A stretch of 64,000 nt of DNA, from contig JARHVA010000316.1 of the NCBI GenBank assembly GCA_037957365.1, positions 3,130,501 through 3,194,500 on the forward strand. Direction: 5' to 3'. This document shows, piece after piece, positions 1-10,140 of the stretch. Position numbers and translations under genes: made by a program. Under the pieces are notes generated by a model. That model was given only the letters and a program-made list of their open reading frames with translations. It ran no database searches and was not told the DNA's origin. The DNA is from Torreya grandis. Its lineage: Eukaryota; Streptophyta; Pinopsida; Cupressales; Taxaceae. Position 1 is the first letter of the stretch. Every line of letters starts with the position of its first letter.

Positions 1-1165
1 TCCTTCTTGTCATTTTAATTTTATTAGAATCAAAATTTCCAATTTATTTACCTTAATTTTATTTATTATTGTATCAAAATTATTATTATTAAGTTTTAAA
101 ATATTATAAACAATATTTTGGTTCATTTTATGTAAAACTCAATTTATTATATTTGATAATCTATTTATGATTTGCCATGCAATTAAGTTAATTCACTTAG
201 GAACTTGTTTTATTGCACTTCTCTATTTTTGTGTTTTCATTTTATAAATAAAATCAATCTTATAAATTTCTCTATTTACATTTAATTTCCATTTTTTTCA
301 TATAAACTCTTCATTTATACAAAATAAGTATAATAAAACTATAATGCCCAAAAGACTAACGTTGCCATATATGGAACTTCAAATTGATCCCAAGAAATAA
401 AAAATAAAAAAAATTATGAAGTTTCAAGTAAAGCTAAATGTATTATTTAAAATAGTGATGCATGAGAGTAAACCCTCCTGGTTGTAAACAACCTAAAGTG
501 GGAAGATGATATATCTTTAGGGATGCCATTAAGTATAATTTACACTTGTTTATTCAAGGGACAATAATATGCATTTATAAAATACATTTTCAATTATAAA
601 AAATTTAAGATAATTTCATGTCCCTCATTTTTCCTAGACAAATATTATTTACTATATTTTACTGCATTTAGATATATTTTGTTTAAAGTTGCTTATTATC
701 ATGGTCGACGTAGTGTGCCCTCTATAGTAATTTTTTTTGGTGATCTAAATATATTTGACCATTCAAATTAGGGTTTCATTCTCTTGTTCCTTTATGGAAT
801 TATTTTTCCATGATTAGTATAAATTTGATTTATTTAAGGTTTATATCAACCATTTTTCTTCTTGTGCCTTATCATTAGGCATATCCTTGCTTGGACCACA
901 TTGAATTTAATAGGTCTTATTTTTTATCCCTTTTTTAGATTATATATATTCTTGTGTTTCTTATATTTCCTCATATGTATATGTGATTCATATATGAATT
1001 TTTTATGGTATTTATATGGAAGGTTCCAAAATTATGTATGTTATTAGGTATGATGATATGGTTGTTAAATTATTATCAATAACACCATGTTCCTTTCCTC
1101 ACATATATCACATGATTTTAATTTATGGTTTGAAACATGATAGGTATATGTGTGATAATTATACT
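1..1165. other. AT-rich DNA without recognisable gene
   Basis: No coding region, RNA gene or clear repeat is visible. The only ORF here (862-1047, + strand) is a run of Ile, Leu, Phe and Tyr codons, as expected from AT-rich DNA by chance. Because element A's leader starts around 1166 and its primer-site candidate is at 1296, part of this stretch may be the decayed 5' LTR of A. I could not find a second copy of it in the window to confirm that. Confidence 0.5.
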
Positions 1166-1295
1166 TCATGTATACACATAATATTTTTCATTTGATCAAT
1201 TAATGACACTTTATATTGTAATGGCTTGTTGATGCATTGATCTTGCTGAGTGCAAACCTTAAAGGGTGTACTAAGAATAGGGTGTGAAAGGCTCA

Positions 1296-1313
1296 TGGTA
1301 CTTTGGGATTGAT
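1296..1313 (+). promoter_or_regulatory. Candidate primer-binding site of element A
   Basis: The segment starts TGGTACTTTGGGATTG and aligns with TGGTGCTTTGTAGGATTG at 49549 in element B. Both resemble a C-to-T decayed version of the plant gypsy primer site beginning TGGCGCC. It lies about 130 bp into the A/B homology and is followed by the repeat-rich leader. The tRNA assignment is inference. Confidence 0.4.
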
Positions 1314-1429
1314 ATTTTTATTTTATCCTAATTACACCATTAATACTATTAGTTTGACATCCTCTAAGTATCTTTCCATCTATATCTCCTATGTATCTCT
1401 TATCTGGATTCATGAGCTTCCCTATATCC

Positions 1430-3620
1430 TCTGATATCAACATAGCTGATACCGACTATTTTTTACCTTCCCCCTTCCTGAACTATATTAGCCAACTTGA
1501 TGTAGTATCATCTAACATTCATACTACATTATCCTAATAAATACCATTTTATTGCATCCAAAATATTCCAACTGTATCGGTCAGGGTGATACTATCTACT
1601 TAGAGTCTAGGGTTGGTTTTAGGTATTAGAACCCTATATTTAGGTGTCATATTTTAATCCTAACATATCATATACCATCCATTCACTTTGATTTAACTCA
1701 GATTTCTTTCTTAAGTAAATTTTGGGAGAGTTAGTGGCTTAGAACCTAATCTTGAGGAGTATTGTCTTGTGGTGTCATTGAAGTGTAGTAGGAGTCATTG
1801 GGAGTTTCTAATTGAGGATATCTAGGTCAACATCTAACCATTTTAGGTTTTTGACCTACATTGTTATCTTAAAAAGTTACACTTGATCCAAGGGAGAGAT
1901 TGATGTCCCAACGCGTCCACCCCAAGGCAAGTATTTATATCCCTACACTCTTTCCTTTATTTACTTAGTAGATTATACATTACTTGTTTTGTGGATGAAT
2001 GCATGTGTACCCTTATCTATGTTTTATCTATACCAAATAAGTTAGTGTAGACATATGATTGCTTAGACTTGCCAGTAATAATTTTAGGTTGCATACATCC
2101 CCATTTGGTTGATCATTTCACCTTACCCATTTAAAACCCATCCTTTAAAATAATTTACACCCTTTTACAACCATATACTTTACTTGCATATTTACAACCA
2201 TAGTTTACAATCATTTACCTTTGTTGAGGTCTAGTGAGAGCTACATCCTAATGCCATAGGATTACGATTTGAAATAATTTCCTCTTGGCATTCACATTGT
2301 AAGTTACCATCTACTATATCTATAGAATTCATATGTCCTTACATGATTTTCCAAGTATATGGAGGCTCTATTCAATTGACCTTATTTCAAGTCATAATAT
2401 ATTGAGATAAAGAGGATAGTTGTAGGTCATTTTAGCCTATGCATATATTATAGTGAACGTGTCATGAATCTTATCCCTCATTTGGTTGGACCAGTTTCAT
2501 GTTTTCCTTATAACTTATTAGAAGATTCTTCCAAACCATCATTCAAATAGTATTGACCAACCTAATATAGTATTATATCTATTTGAAAATGGTATTAGCT
2601 AACCTAATGTCATTTTATGTTTTTCAAACTATATCATCCAAACCAATATAATTTTATTTGTGTTTATAATTGTATCAACTATCCTAATATAGGTTTATGT
2701 GCTTAATTTTTTTTTCATATTTTAACTGTATTATCCAAGATGATAGCATTCTATTTCCCTATTTCAATTATGAAAATATAGCTTTATACATGTTCAATTA
2801 TAAATGTTTATCTTTCCTTTCTTTGGCTTTCCTAGAAAATTTGTTCTAACAATTTTAAAACTAAATAGGAAATGTAATTTTGGGCCAAGCAATGATCTAT
2901 TTTCCTTACACCATGGTGTGAAGGGTACTTCTTAAATACTCAAGCCATTAGAAAACACTCTACATGGAATTTAGTTTTCACATACCTCATGGTATATTGA
3001 AAACACATAGGATTTCCTTATTTTCAACCTTAGAAAGCCATTTAATTTTATAATGCACTGGTAAACAGTTAGCCATGGAAAGATATTCTCAATGCAACTT
3101 AGATATGAGCTAGTGTGGCCAAATGTATGATGGAATATTCCATGGTTAGTGACTTCACAACTATATTCATGATATTATGACTAGAATTTTTATTTTTGAA
3201 ATCTTAAACATTAATTAAATCCTTTTTAGAATACCTTCCTATCTTGATTTTTGTAAATAGTTGGGTTAAATTTTAACTTGTTTGTATTATAAACTGTATC
3301 TTCTAATACGGTATCTTTTTGTGTTATGGTTATGAATTACATCAGCCAACCTGATACAATTTTGTGTGTCTCTTGACTACATTGGCCATCCAAATACAAT
3401 CTAATTATACCATCCTTATACCAATTATATCATCCAACCCAATATAATTATTTATCTTTTTAAAATTGTATCAACCAACCTGATACAATTCTTTCCTACC
3501 ATCTTACTACATTAGTGAACCTAATATGGTCTAATTTTAATAGTTTTAATTTAAAAATATATCAACCAAGTTGATACAATTTATTTCCTAAGAAATTAAC
3601 TGCATCATCCATCCCATTTT
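1430..3620 (+). repeat. Leader array of short degenerate inverted repeats (element A)
   Basis: A unit of about 20-25 bp recurs irregularly, with cores such as CAACCTGATACAAT. Examples lie near 1492, 2557, 3343, 3473 and 3560. The clearest is a perfect inverted repeat, TATCAACCAAGTTGATA, at 3560-3576. Spacing varies from tens to hundreds of bases. The same kind of array occupies the leader of element B (about 50690-52300), so it belongs to the element family. No long ORF spans it. Confidence 0.65.
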
Positions 3621-3639
3621 AGTTAATTTTTTATCTTCC

Positions 3640-5740
3640 ACCATGGAGAACATATTTGATCAATTCAAAGAGAAACCCAACATCATTTCATTGAACTAAC
3701 CAATTCTCATAAAGTCCCTAAAATTTGTATGCCTTATAACTTTGTTATGATTCAAGATTAAGATACAAGAAATTATCATGTGGATTCATGTATATCTAAA
3801 AATTAGCATCCACTTATCAATCCTAAGAACATTGAAGGAGATTACCCACCTCAATATATTAGAGAAGTAAAAGATAAATATGATCTCAAGGATATTGATG
3901 AAATGTTGATACTTGTTCATGAGCATCCTAAGTGCAAGGGAAAGGACCCTATGATGATTTATCGCCTTATGATGGAACCCCATGTGTAAATCCATCCTAT
4001 TTCTAGTTTTTATATGAGACTTGGGACAAGTAAATATGTGATTTATTCATTATCCTTTACATCTATCATGCCTAATATTACTTCTAATATGGTGTGCCCT
4101 TTATTTATTGGGTTTACTCAAAGCACCCATGCTAATACTAACATTAATTCCATGCCTACCATATCCCAAAAAGCTATTCAAGCTTCTACCTCTAGTCAAA
4201 ACACTCTAAATCCTTAACAAATCATGTTACAAAACATGAATCAAATGGATAACTTTCAAGCCAACAGTAATGCCTAGTTGATATAAATGGAAAACCAAAA
4301 ACTACAAACGTAAAATCACCTTTAAAAAATTTAGTTAGGTGTGAAAAATCTAAATGCTCCCCCACCCACTTTATATGCTTATGGTAATCTCATTTCAAAC
4401 CTCCACTTCATAATAAAAATATTAAACACATTCAAATTGAACCATTAACTCCTCAAATCATAAACCTAGACATAGGTAGAATCACACTTTAAACCACCTA
4501 TAATAGATCCACTTATCCCACTTTGAATCTGAAAGACTTTGGAAATATTTAAAAAGATTGGATTAATTTAAATACCTTTATGGCCACCAAACTACTAACC
4601 AAAACTTTATTTGAGAATGTTTTATATTGGTATAACTAACTCAAATCCAACTCCATATCTAGTTTGGAGGACTTTATTAATGCATTGGTTTAGGGATTTC
4701 AAACCAACAATCTACTTACTTAGCCCACTTAATTAATTTCAATCAAGTGGATATCGATATTGCCCAAACTTGCATCAAGTGTTAAAAAGCCTTACCTAAT
4801 AAAGTTAAGCATAACATGTCTAGAGAGAAACTCTTCCATTTTTGTACCAATACCATTCATCCCAAAATTAAATACATATTCTAGACTGTCTCTCCAAAAT
4901 CATTGTAAGAGTCCCCTGATCAAGATAAACACCAAGAATTTCTCATAAGACAGTTTGAACCTTCCAAACCTAAGTTTATAACTTTTGTAATTATGAAGTC
5001 TAAAAAAATACTATAGATGATGGTGTCTCAAATATGTTCAAGTCAATGAGGAGTATCAATTATATTTGACCTAAAAGCTCTTATGAAGTGACTCTCTTCA
5101 AACCTCTTAAGGGAAGCCCCTTCTAGCCTTTGTCTTCTTCTTCCTAAGTTAGTAACTATAAATTTCATCACCCTCTTTCCTCAACTGATATTTTGAAATT
5201 TCTCCATAATCCCTCACCTAGAGAGTTTGACACTTCCTAAAGTAATGCTCATTGGTGAAGTCCTAAAATAATTTATAGTTCCATGTAAATTTGGGACACT
5301 CCCAAGAGACTTTAAAAATACTCAAACACCTTGATTTTGAATTCCTACTTGGTTCAAACTTTGATCATGAAGTTATAATCTGAGAATGATAACAAACTTA
5401 TGACAAGGTATCTAGAGCTCATGACTCCAAGGTCAAGCATGATGTACTTCACCATGATAACACTAACCTTACTATGTACTCAAATATAATTTCAAGGCAC
5501 AATCAAAACTAACAACCAGACAATCAAAATCAAATTCTAGCTGCCAATATTTTTGAAACTACAATTAACCTACACTCATATAACGATGTGGAAAAATTAT
5601 TTAAAATGAATAACATGAAGTAAATAGTCTCTTATATCGATCCTTATCATCATCAAATTATTACCCCTTACCCTACTTATAGAGTTCAAGATAATCTTAA
5701 CCCATCCTTTCAGATACATCAAAAATGAGGAAATTGTAAC
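3640..5740 (+). pseudogene. Element A gag remnant
   Basis: Several frames on the + strand can be matched piece by piece to the gag region of element B. Near 3895-3985 the reading EMLILVHEHP...KGKDPMMIYRLMM pairs with EMIFLINEFP...GKDPYTIYHLMI in B at about 52595. A Ser/Thr/Asn-rich linker follows (4014-4217). The capsid-like segment lies around 4550-4760 (LYWYN-LKSNSISSLEDFINAL), and a zinc-knuckle-like segment (FHVNLGHSQETLK) around 5270-5315, ending in LLGSNFDHE as in B (LLGPNFDH). Many stops and frameshifts are present. In the living element this would package RNA into virus-like particles; this copy cannot make the protein. The match to B gives good confidence in identity. Confidence 0.65.
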
Positions 5741-5856
5741 CTTGATAAATTTAAACAACCTAACTACATCGGCCAACTTGATATAGTATGTTTTCCATCA
5801 CTCTATATTTCAAATACATCAGCCATGTTGTTACAATATTTTATTTCCAAAATAGA
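5740..5856 (+). repeat. Inverted-repeat motifs in the element A gag-protease linker (left part)
   Basis: Two further copies of the leader unit occur just before the copia insertion: ACATCGGCCAACTTGATATAGT (about 5765) and ACATCAGCCATGTTGTTACAAT (about 5815). The array resumes at 8830 after element F, so F split it. Confidence 0.5.
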
Positions 5857-6303
5857 TGTTAGAGTAGGTTATTTATCTTACCTCATGTTCACCTAGGTAC
5901 TTTATTATTCCCACCCACTTATGTGTGGATATTTTATCTATCTTATTTTAAATATGATTAGATATTACATACTTATCTCTTAGATATTATGGGGATAATT
6001 TATAGTTGTTTATATCTTTTTGAAATAGTTATCTTTTATTCCTAAGTTTGATCTCATGCTTGATCTCTTACTTATGATTGATCACTTAGCTAGATATCTT
6101 AGTTAAAATTGATATTCTTTGCCTATATATACAAGGCACATTCATTGTATTTGAATAAGCTTTGGAGATATAGATAAAATATCATTGTATGATCTATTTG
6201 TGTATAATATACTGAGATATTATTTGAGCAATGCATTAATAGATTTTACTGTGGTAAGGGTTTGTAAACTTGACCCTAGGTGAGAGTTTTCTAAACTCTT
6301 TCA
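5857..6303 (+). repeat. Element F 5' LTR
   Basis: Starts TGTTAGAGTAGG and ends CTCTTTCA, the canonical TG...CA. It matches 8348-8824 throughout. A TATA-like CTATATATAC lies near 6123. It has one copy fewer of a roughly 34-bp unit (TTGATCTCTTA..TATGATTGAT) than the 3' LTR. Confidence 0.85.
6120..6140 (+). promoter_or_regulatory. TATA box of the element F LTR promoter
   Basis: TGCCTATATATACAAGGC is kept in both LTRs (here and around 8640-8660), about 170 bp before the LTR end. That is the usual place of a Pol II core promoter in a copia LTR. Activity is not testable from sequence. Confidence 0.55.
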
Positions 6304-6315
6304 TGGTATCAGAGT
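6304..6315 (+). promoter_or_regulatory. Element F primer-binding site (initiator Met tRNA)
   Basis: TGGTATCAGAGT directly abuts the LTR end. It is one base from TGGTATCAGAGC, the standard plant Ty1/copia primer site complementary to the 3' end of initiator Met tRNA. Confidence 0.9.
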
Positions 6316-7199
6316 GGTCTCCAATAATTATTACTAAACTCCTTAGATTATCCTTACTCAGAATTTGGTATTCTCTTTCCTTACTAATTATTCTCTTCTC
6401 TTGCATCCTCTTTAGATGGTCCTGAGAATTAGAAAGGTGTGTAAGAAATTCTAGATTTTTTTGGGGGGACTTCCTCTTTTTATGTTTTTTATTGCAGGTA
6501 TATTTTAGAAATTGTAGGAGTAAATAAAATCTCAAAAATGCATCCATATTATTTGAGAAATATATAATCACATAAAATTTTGTCCTAGTAGGATATCAGA
6601 GGCAAGATCTACAAGTTTTTTGCAAATCTATTTTTTGATTAAAAATGAATATTATTTTTCAGATTGTGAGAAAACTATAAATGATCACTTAAAATAATTT
6701 AATATTTTTGTGAGCCTTGTTTTATACTTTATATAACATTTTGAAATTTTTAATGTCATTAATAATTGTAAAATTTATTGTAATTTTATTGAGTAGTACT
6801 ATTAAAAAAATCCTCATGGGGAGATTTTTTTAAAAGGGAATTTGATTTTTTTTTTATAAAACAATATTTTTGGATGAATTTTTGATTGTTTTTTATTAAA
6901 AACAATATTTTGTATTTGGGAGATATAAGAAGATATTGTATTTTTTTATTACTTGGCCATGTACCTTTTTTTCAATCTCATTTATCGAAGACCAGAGGGT
7001 GAGGCCCAGTTTGGCAGGTAGCCAAACCCCCTCACAAGCAAACAAAATTTATCCTTCATTAATTTAACCATTTTGATTACACTCTATTATGGATGCATTT
7101 TTCACTGAGCTTGACATCGCTTTACATGTTACCTCACATTTTACTATTGTATATTTTTTCATCCACTCCTATGCAGGTATCTTCATCCACCATTCCTAT

Positions 7200-7330
7200 T
7201 AATTTAGGATGGATTTTAGATCACTTATAGTAGTACCATCATTATTTGTGAGGATTTTAACAACATGGTTCCTCCATTATTTATATTCCCTCATAAAAAA
7301 CTTTATTTCACTCACGCTCATTTATCTATA
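7200..7330 (+). pseudogene. Element F copia protease remnant
   Basis: A + strand frame reads WILD at 7211-7222, then decayed bases where copia proteases have the Ser-Gly-Ala of the active site. It continues with CEDFNNMVPPLFIFP and KLYFTHA. This pattern, a Trp-Ile/Leu-x-Asp catalytic start followed by a short hydrophobic segment, is typical of Ty1/copia aspartic proteases. No gag, integrase or reverse transcriptase could be matched in the remaining internal sequence. The ORFs at 7389-7631 and 8146-8391 are hydrophobic, low-complexity readings and are not supported as genes. Confidence 0.45.
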
Positions 7331-8340
7331 TACTTACAAACGTATTTTCATCAAAGTTTGACATCTTGCATTATTTGAATATGTTTTTGTGCCACTTATG
7401 TTTTTGGCCCACATTGCTCCCTTATTTTTGGAGCAACTCTTATTATTTGTGATGACTTCTTTGACAGGTCAACAATCTCCTTATTTGGAGATATTCTGGT
7501 ATATACAATGTCTTTTATGTCATTATTTGGTATTTTTGTGTATGGGATATATTGTACTTGTATTAAATTATAAAGTGCCATGGGGAGTTTTATTTTATAG
7601 ACTAGTCTACATTTATGTATGTGTCCCTTAGTTTATGCACTTTTTACTATTTTAGTTGTTAGCCTCTCTCATCACCACCAGGGCCATCTTCTTGAGAGAT
7701 TTTATCTATATTTTCTATATTTCTATTTTGTACATGGGTATCTTATTGAGGCACTTTATTGTCAAAACCCATATGAGGATTGTTAGGTCTCAGTGGTATT
7801 TTTGGTGATCTTGTGTAGTGACACTAGTGTGGTATCCCCACCAATCTTTGTGGTTACTTCTCACCATTTTCAATACAATTATTTAGAGACTTCCATTGCC
7901 ATTTTCTCTTAATTCAACATCAAGGGAGGGTGTTCAAGAAATGTTTACTCAAGTTCATTGTTCTACCCAATATTTTGTAGTGTAGTGTTCATGTTCAATG
8001 ATCTTGATATTCAACACCATTCCTACTTTGACTTGGCAATTACGATGACTCGACATATATGTATTCTATTAAGATGGATTGACATCTATAGGGACACTTA
8101 TCTTTATAATGCATCCTTTTTTGTGCACGGGTAGCTCATTATGCTTTGTTGTCAAGAATCATTTATTTATTTTATTTATCTCTTTTTGGGGGGATTTTTA
8201 TTTTTCTATGGGTTTTCTCCCTTTTTCCTCTTTATGAGAGATTGCTCAGTGGATATATTATACATGAGTACTTGATCAGGCCTTGTTCTAAGACTCATAT
8301 TATGGATATGTCACTCTATTTTTTCCCCCTAGCTTCATTT

Positions 8341-8347
8341 AAGGGGG
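8341..8347 (+). promoter_or_regulatory. Element F polypurine tract
   Basis: AAGGGGG lies directly before the TG of the right LTR, where plus-strand DNA synthesis would be primed. Confidence 0.8.
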
Positions 8348-8824
8348 TGTTAGAGTATGTTATTTACATTATCTCATGTTCATTTAGGTAATTCATTTTT
8401 TCCACCAACTTATGTGTGGATATTTCATTTATGTTATTTTAGATATTATGAGATATTACACAATTATATCTTAGATATTATGGGGATAGTTTATAGTTAT
8501 TTATATCCTTTAAGGATAGTTATCTCTTAGTCCTAGGTTTGATCTCTAACTTGATCTCTTAGTTGTGATTGATATCTATCTTGATCTCTTAGTTATGATT
8601 GATCACTTAACTTGATATCTTAGTTAGGATTGGTTTTGATTACATATATATACAAGGCTCATTCATTGTATTTGAAATAGCTTTGGAGATATAGAGAATT
8701 TATCATTATATGATCTATTTGTGTATAATATACTGAGATATTATTTTATCAATGCATCAATGGCTTTTAATGTGGTAATAATTTGTAGATTTGACCGTAG
8801 GTGAGAGTTTGCTAAAATATTTTA
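8348..8824 (+). repeat. Element F 3' LTR
   Basis: Starts TGTTAGAGTATG and ends ATATTTTA, where the final CA has decayed to TA. It matches the 5' LTR but carries an extra roughly 34-bp internal tandem unit near 8525-8600, which largely explains the 477 versus 447 bp lengths. Confidence 0.85.
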
Positions 8825-9065
8825 GTAGATTCAAATGCATTAGTCAGACTGATATAATATGTTTTCTTTACTAATTTAGTTCTTATTGTAATGGCTAGGT
8901 TGAACATTATATTGTGACCCTCAATTCTAATGTTGTTGGATTGGTCGGTCTATATAATCTAATTTTGATGTTTCTATGCAACCAACCACATCAACATGAT
9001 TGATACTAATGGATCAAATTACATCAACTATATTGATAAGGCTGAGACTACATGATTTGATACCT
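8825..9065 (+). repeat. Inverted-repeat motifs in the element A gag-protease linker (right part)
   Basis: This continues the array interrupted by element F: CATTAGTCAGACTGATATAAT near 8838, then related units near 8895, 8940, 8985 and 9015 with CAACATGATTGATACT-like cores. In element B the equivalent interval reads as coding linker, so here the repeats have expanded into or replaced it. Confidence 0.5.
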
Positions 9066-9295
9066 AATAAAATTCAATCTATATCCACTAATCCTATCAT
9101 ATATCCAATTTAGAATTCCATACCTCTTTCTTTGTCTTGTCTAACTCACCTCATATTTGATGAATAGGATTATGTCAACGAAATCTCAAAATTACCTTCT
9201 CAAATTCCATTCCTTAAGATCATGAGGACTTATATGTGTCATATAAAATGATTATGAAACTCTTATTTGACATGAATATTCCTTGATGGCGACCT

Positions 9296-9850
9296 ATGGG
9301 GAAAGAAGCTACCTTGTCCATATTTGAGATAGTATTTTACAATAATGTGAATAAATGTCCATCTAAGTTGATGAAATATATAAATGCATCAGTTTTGATA
9401 AATTTTATTATAACCTCCAAGATCCATAATGAAATTTTACTTTGTATGGATGATCCTCCTATTTTAATTAGTGTGCATGTTGGTGATATTTGCTTCAACC
9501 ATGCCTTGATTGATGACAGGTTCCAACACCTACATCACTTCCTTAGAATTCATCAAAACTCTTGGATAATATGTGTAATATCATGTCTTCCAAAATAATG
9601 TTACAAGGTTATGATAAAAGATAAATTCCTCCACTAAGATGCATTTGGCTTCCTATCACAGTCCCGCCCACCACGAGTAGAGTTAATGTTATGATCTTCA
9701 ACTTTCCATTATCATACAACATATTACTTGGTTTCCCTTGAACTCATCACACAAGGGAATTGGCCTCTTATGCATTCTAATGTGTCAAATTTACTCACTA
9801 TAGTGATATATATAATATTCAAAGTGATAACAATATTTGGAATTTAGAAA
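9296..9850 (+). pseudogene. Element A retropepsin-like protease remnant
   Basis: Frame 9296-9598 reads NEILLCMDDPPILISVHVGD then FNHALIDDRF. This pairs with DEILLCVDNPPFFINVQISD and CALIDEGYGT in element B (from about 55010). The layout is that of gypsy aspartic proteases, with ALID-x-G as the catalytic loop; the expected Asp-Thr/Ser-Gly is not kept here (DDR). Downstream, around 9700-9835, PLSYNILLG and KFTHYSDIYNIQSD match the conserved segment after protease in gypsy polyproteins and in B at 55285-55420. The enzyme would cut the Gag-Pol polyprotein; this copy is dead through stops and frameshifts. Confidence 0.65.
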
Positions 9851-10140
9851 AAATCTAAGAATGCGGTGTCTTTAAAATATCTACCCTTGAACCCTTGCCT
9901 ACCATTCCTTTATAAAAATACCAATGCTTTAATTATCTAGTCAATTGTAACTAATGTTATAACAAACATCATGATCTTATGCCAAAAATCACACCTAACC
10001 TCTTAGATTATAATTATGATAAGCCTGATGAGATTAGTCATAAGATTAAAACATCATATATCCCCTCTAGTATCACAACTCAATTGTTTCCCTCCTTATG
10101 ACCTCATTATCATAATAACTAGATTTAAGAGTTCCTTTCT

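Larger units (their letters stand above)
5857..8824 (+). mobile_element. Element F: short non-autonomous Ty1/copia retrotransposon
   Basis: A complete element of 2968 bp with direct LTRs at 5857-6303 and 8348-8824. Its primer site begins exactly after the left LTR (TGGTATCAGAGT) and a G-rich polypurine tract lies right before the right LTR. The flanking 5-bp duplication is ATAGA (5852-5856) against GTAGA (8825-8829), one mismatch. The internal 2 kb is too short for gag-pol; only a decayed protease-like segment (7208-7320) can be read. It is therefore a deletion derivative mobilised by a relative, or a decayed remnant. It was inserted into element A on the same strand. Confidence 0.85.
1166..10140 (+). 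mobile_element. Element A: decayed Ty3/gypsy gag-protease retrotransposon
   Basis: Collinear along its length with element B (49421-55745). Both share the stretch before the primer-site candidate (1166-1320 and 49418-49570), a long leader of short inverted repeats, a gag region, a zinc-knuckle-like segment, a retropepsin-like domain and the 'ILLG' segment after it. The two are far diverged but keep the same order. Neither copy shows reverse transcriptase, RNase H or integrase downstream, so they may be non-autonomous or 3'-truncated. The copia element F (5857-8824) is inserted between gag and protease. The LTRs are not resolved; the 3' limit given is where similarity to B fades. Confidence 0.7.

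Noticed and set aside
862..1047. Hydrophobic 61-codon ORF that could be a membrane peptide
   Set aside because: Composition is that of any AT-rich random frame; no conserved motif or copy was found.
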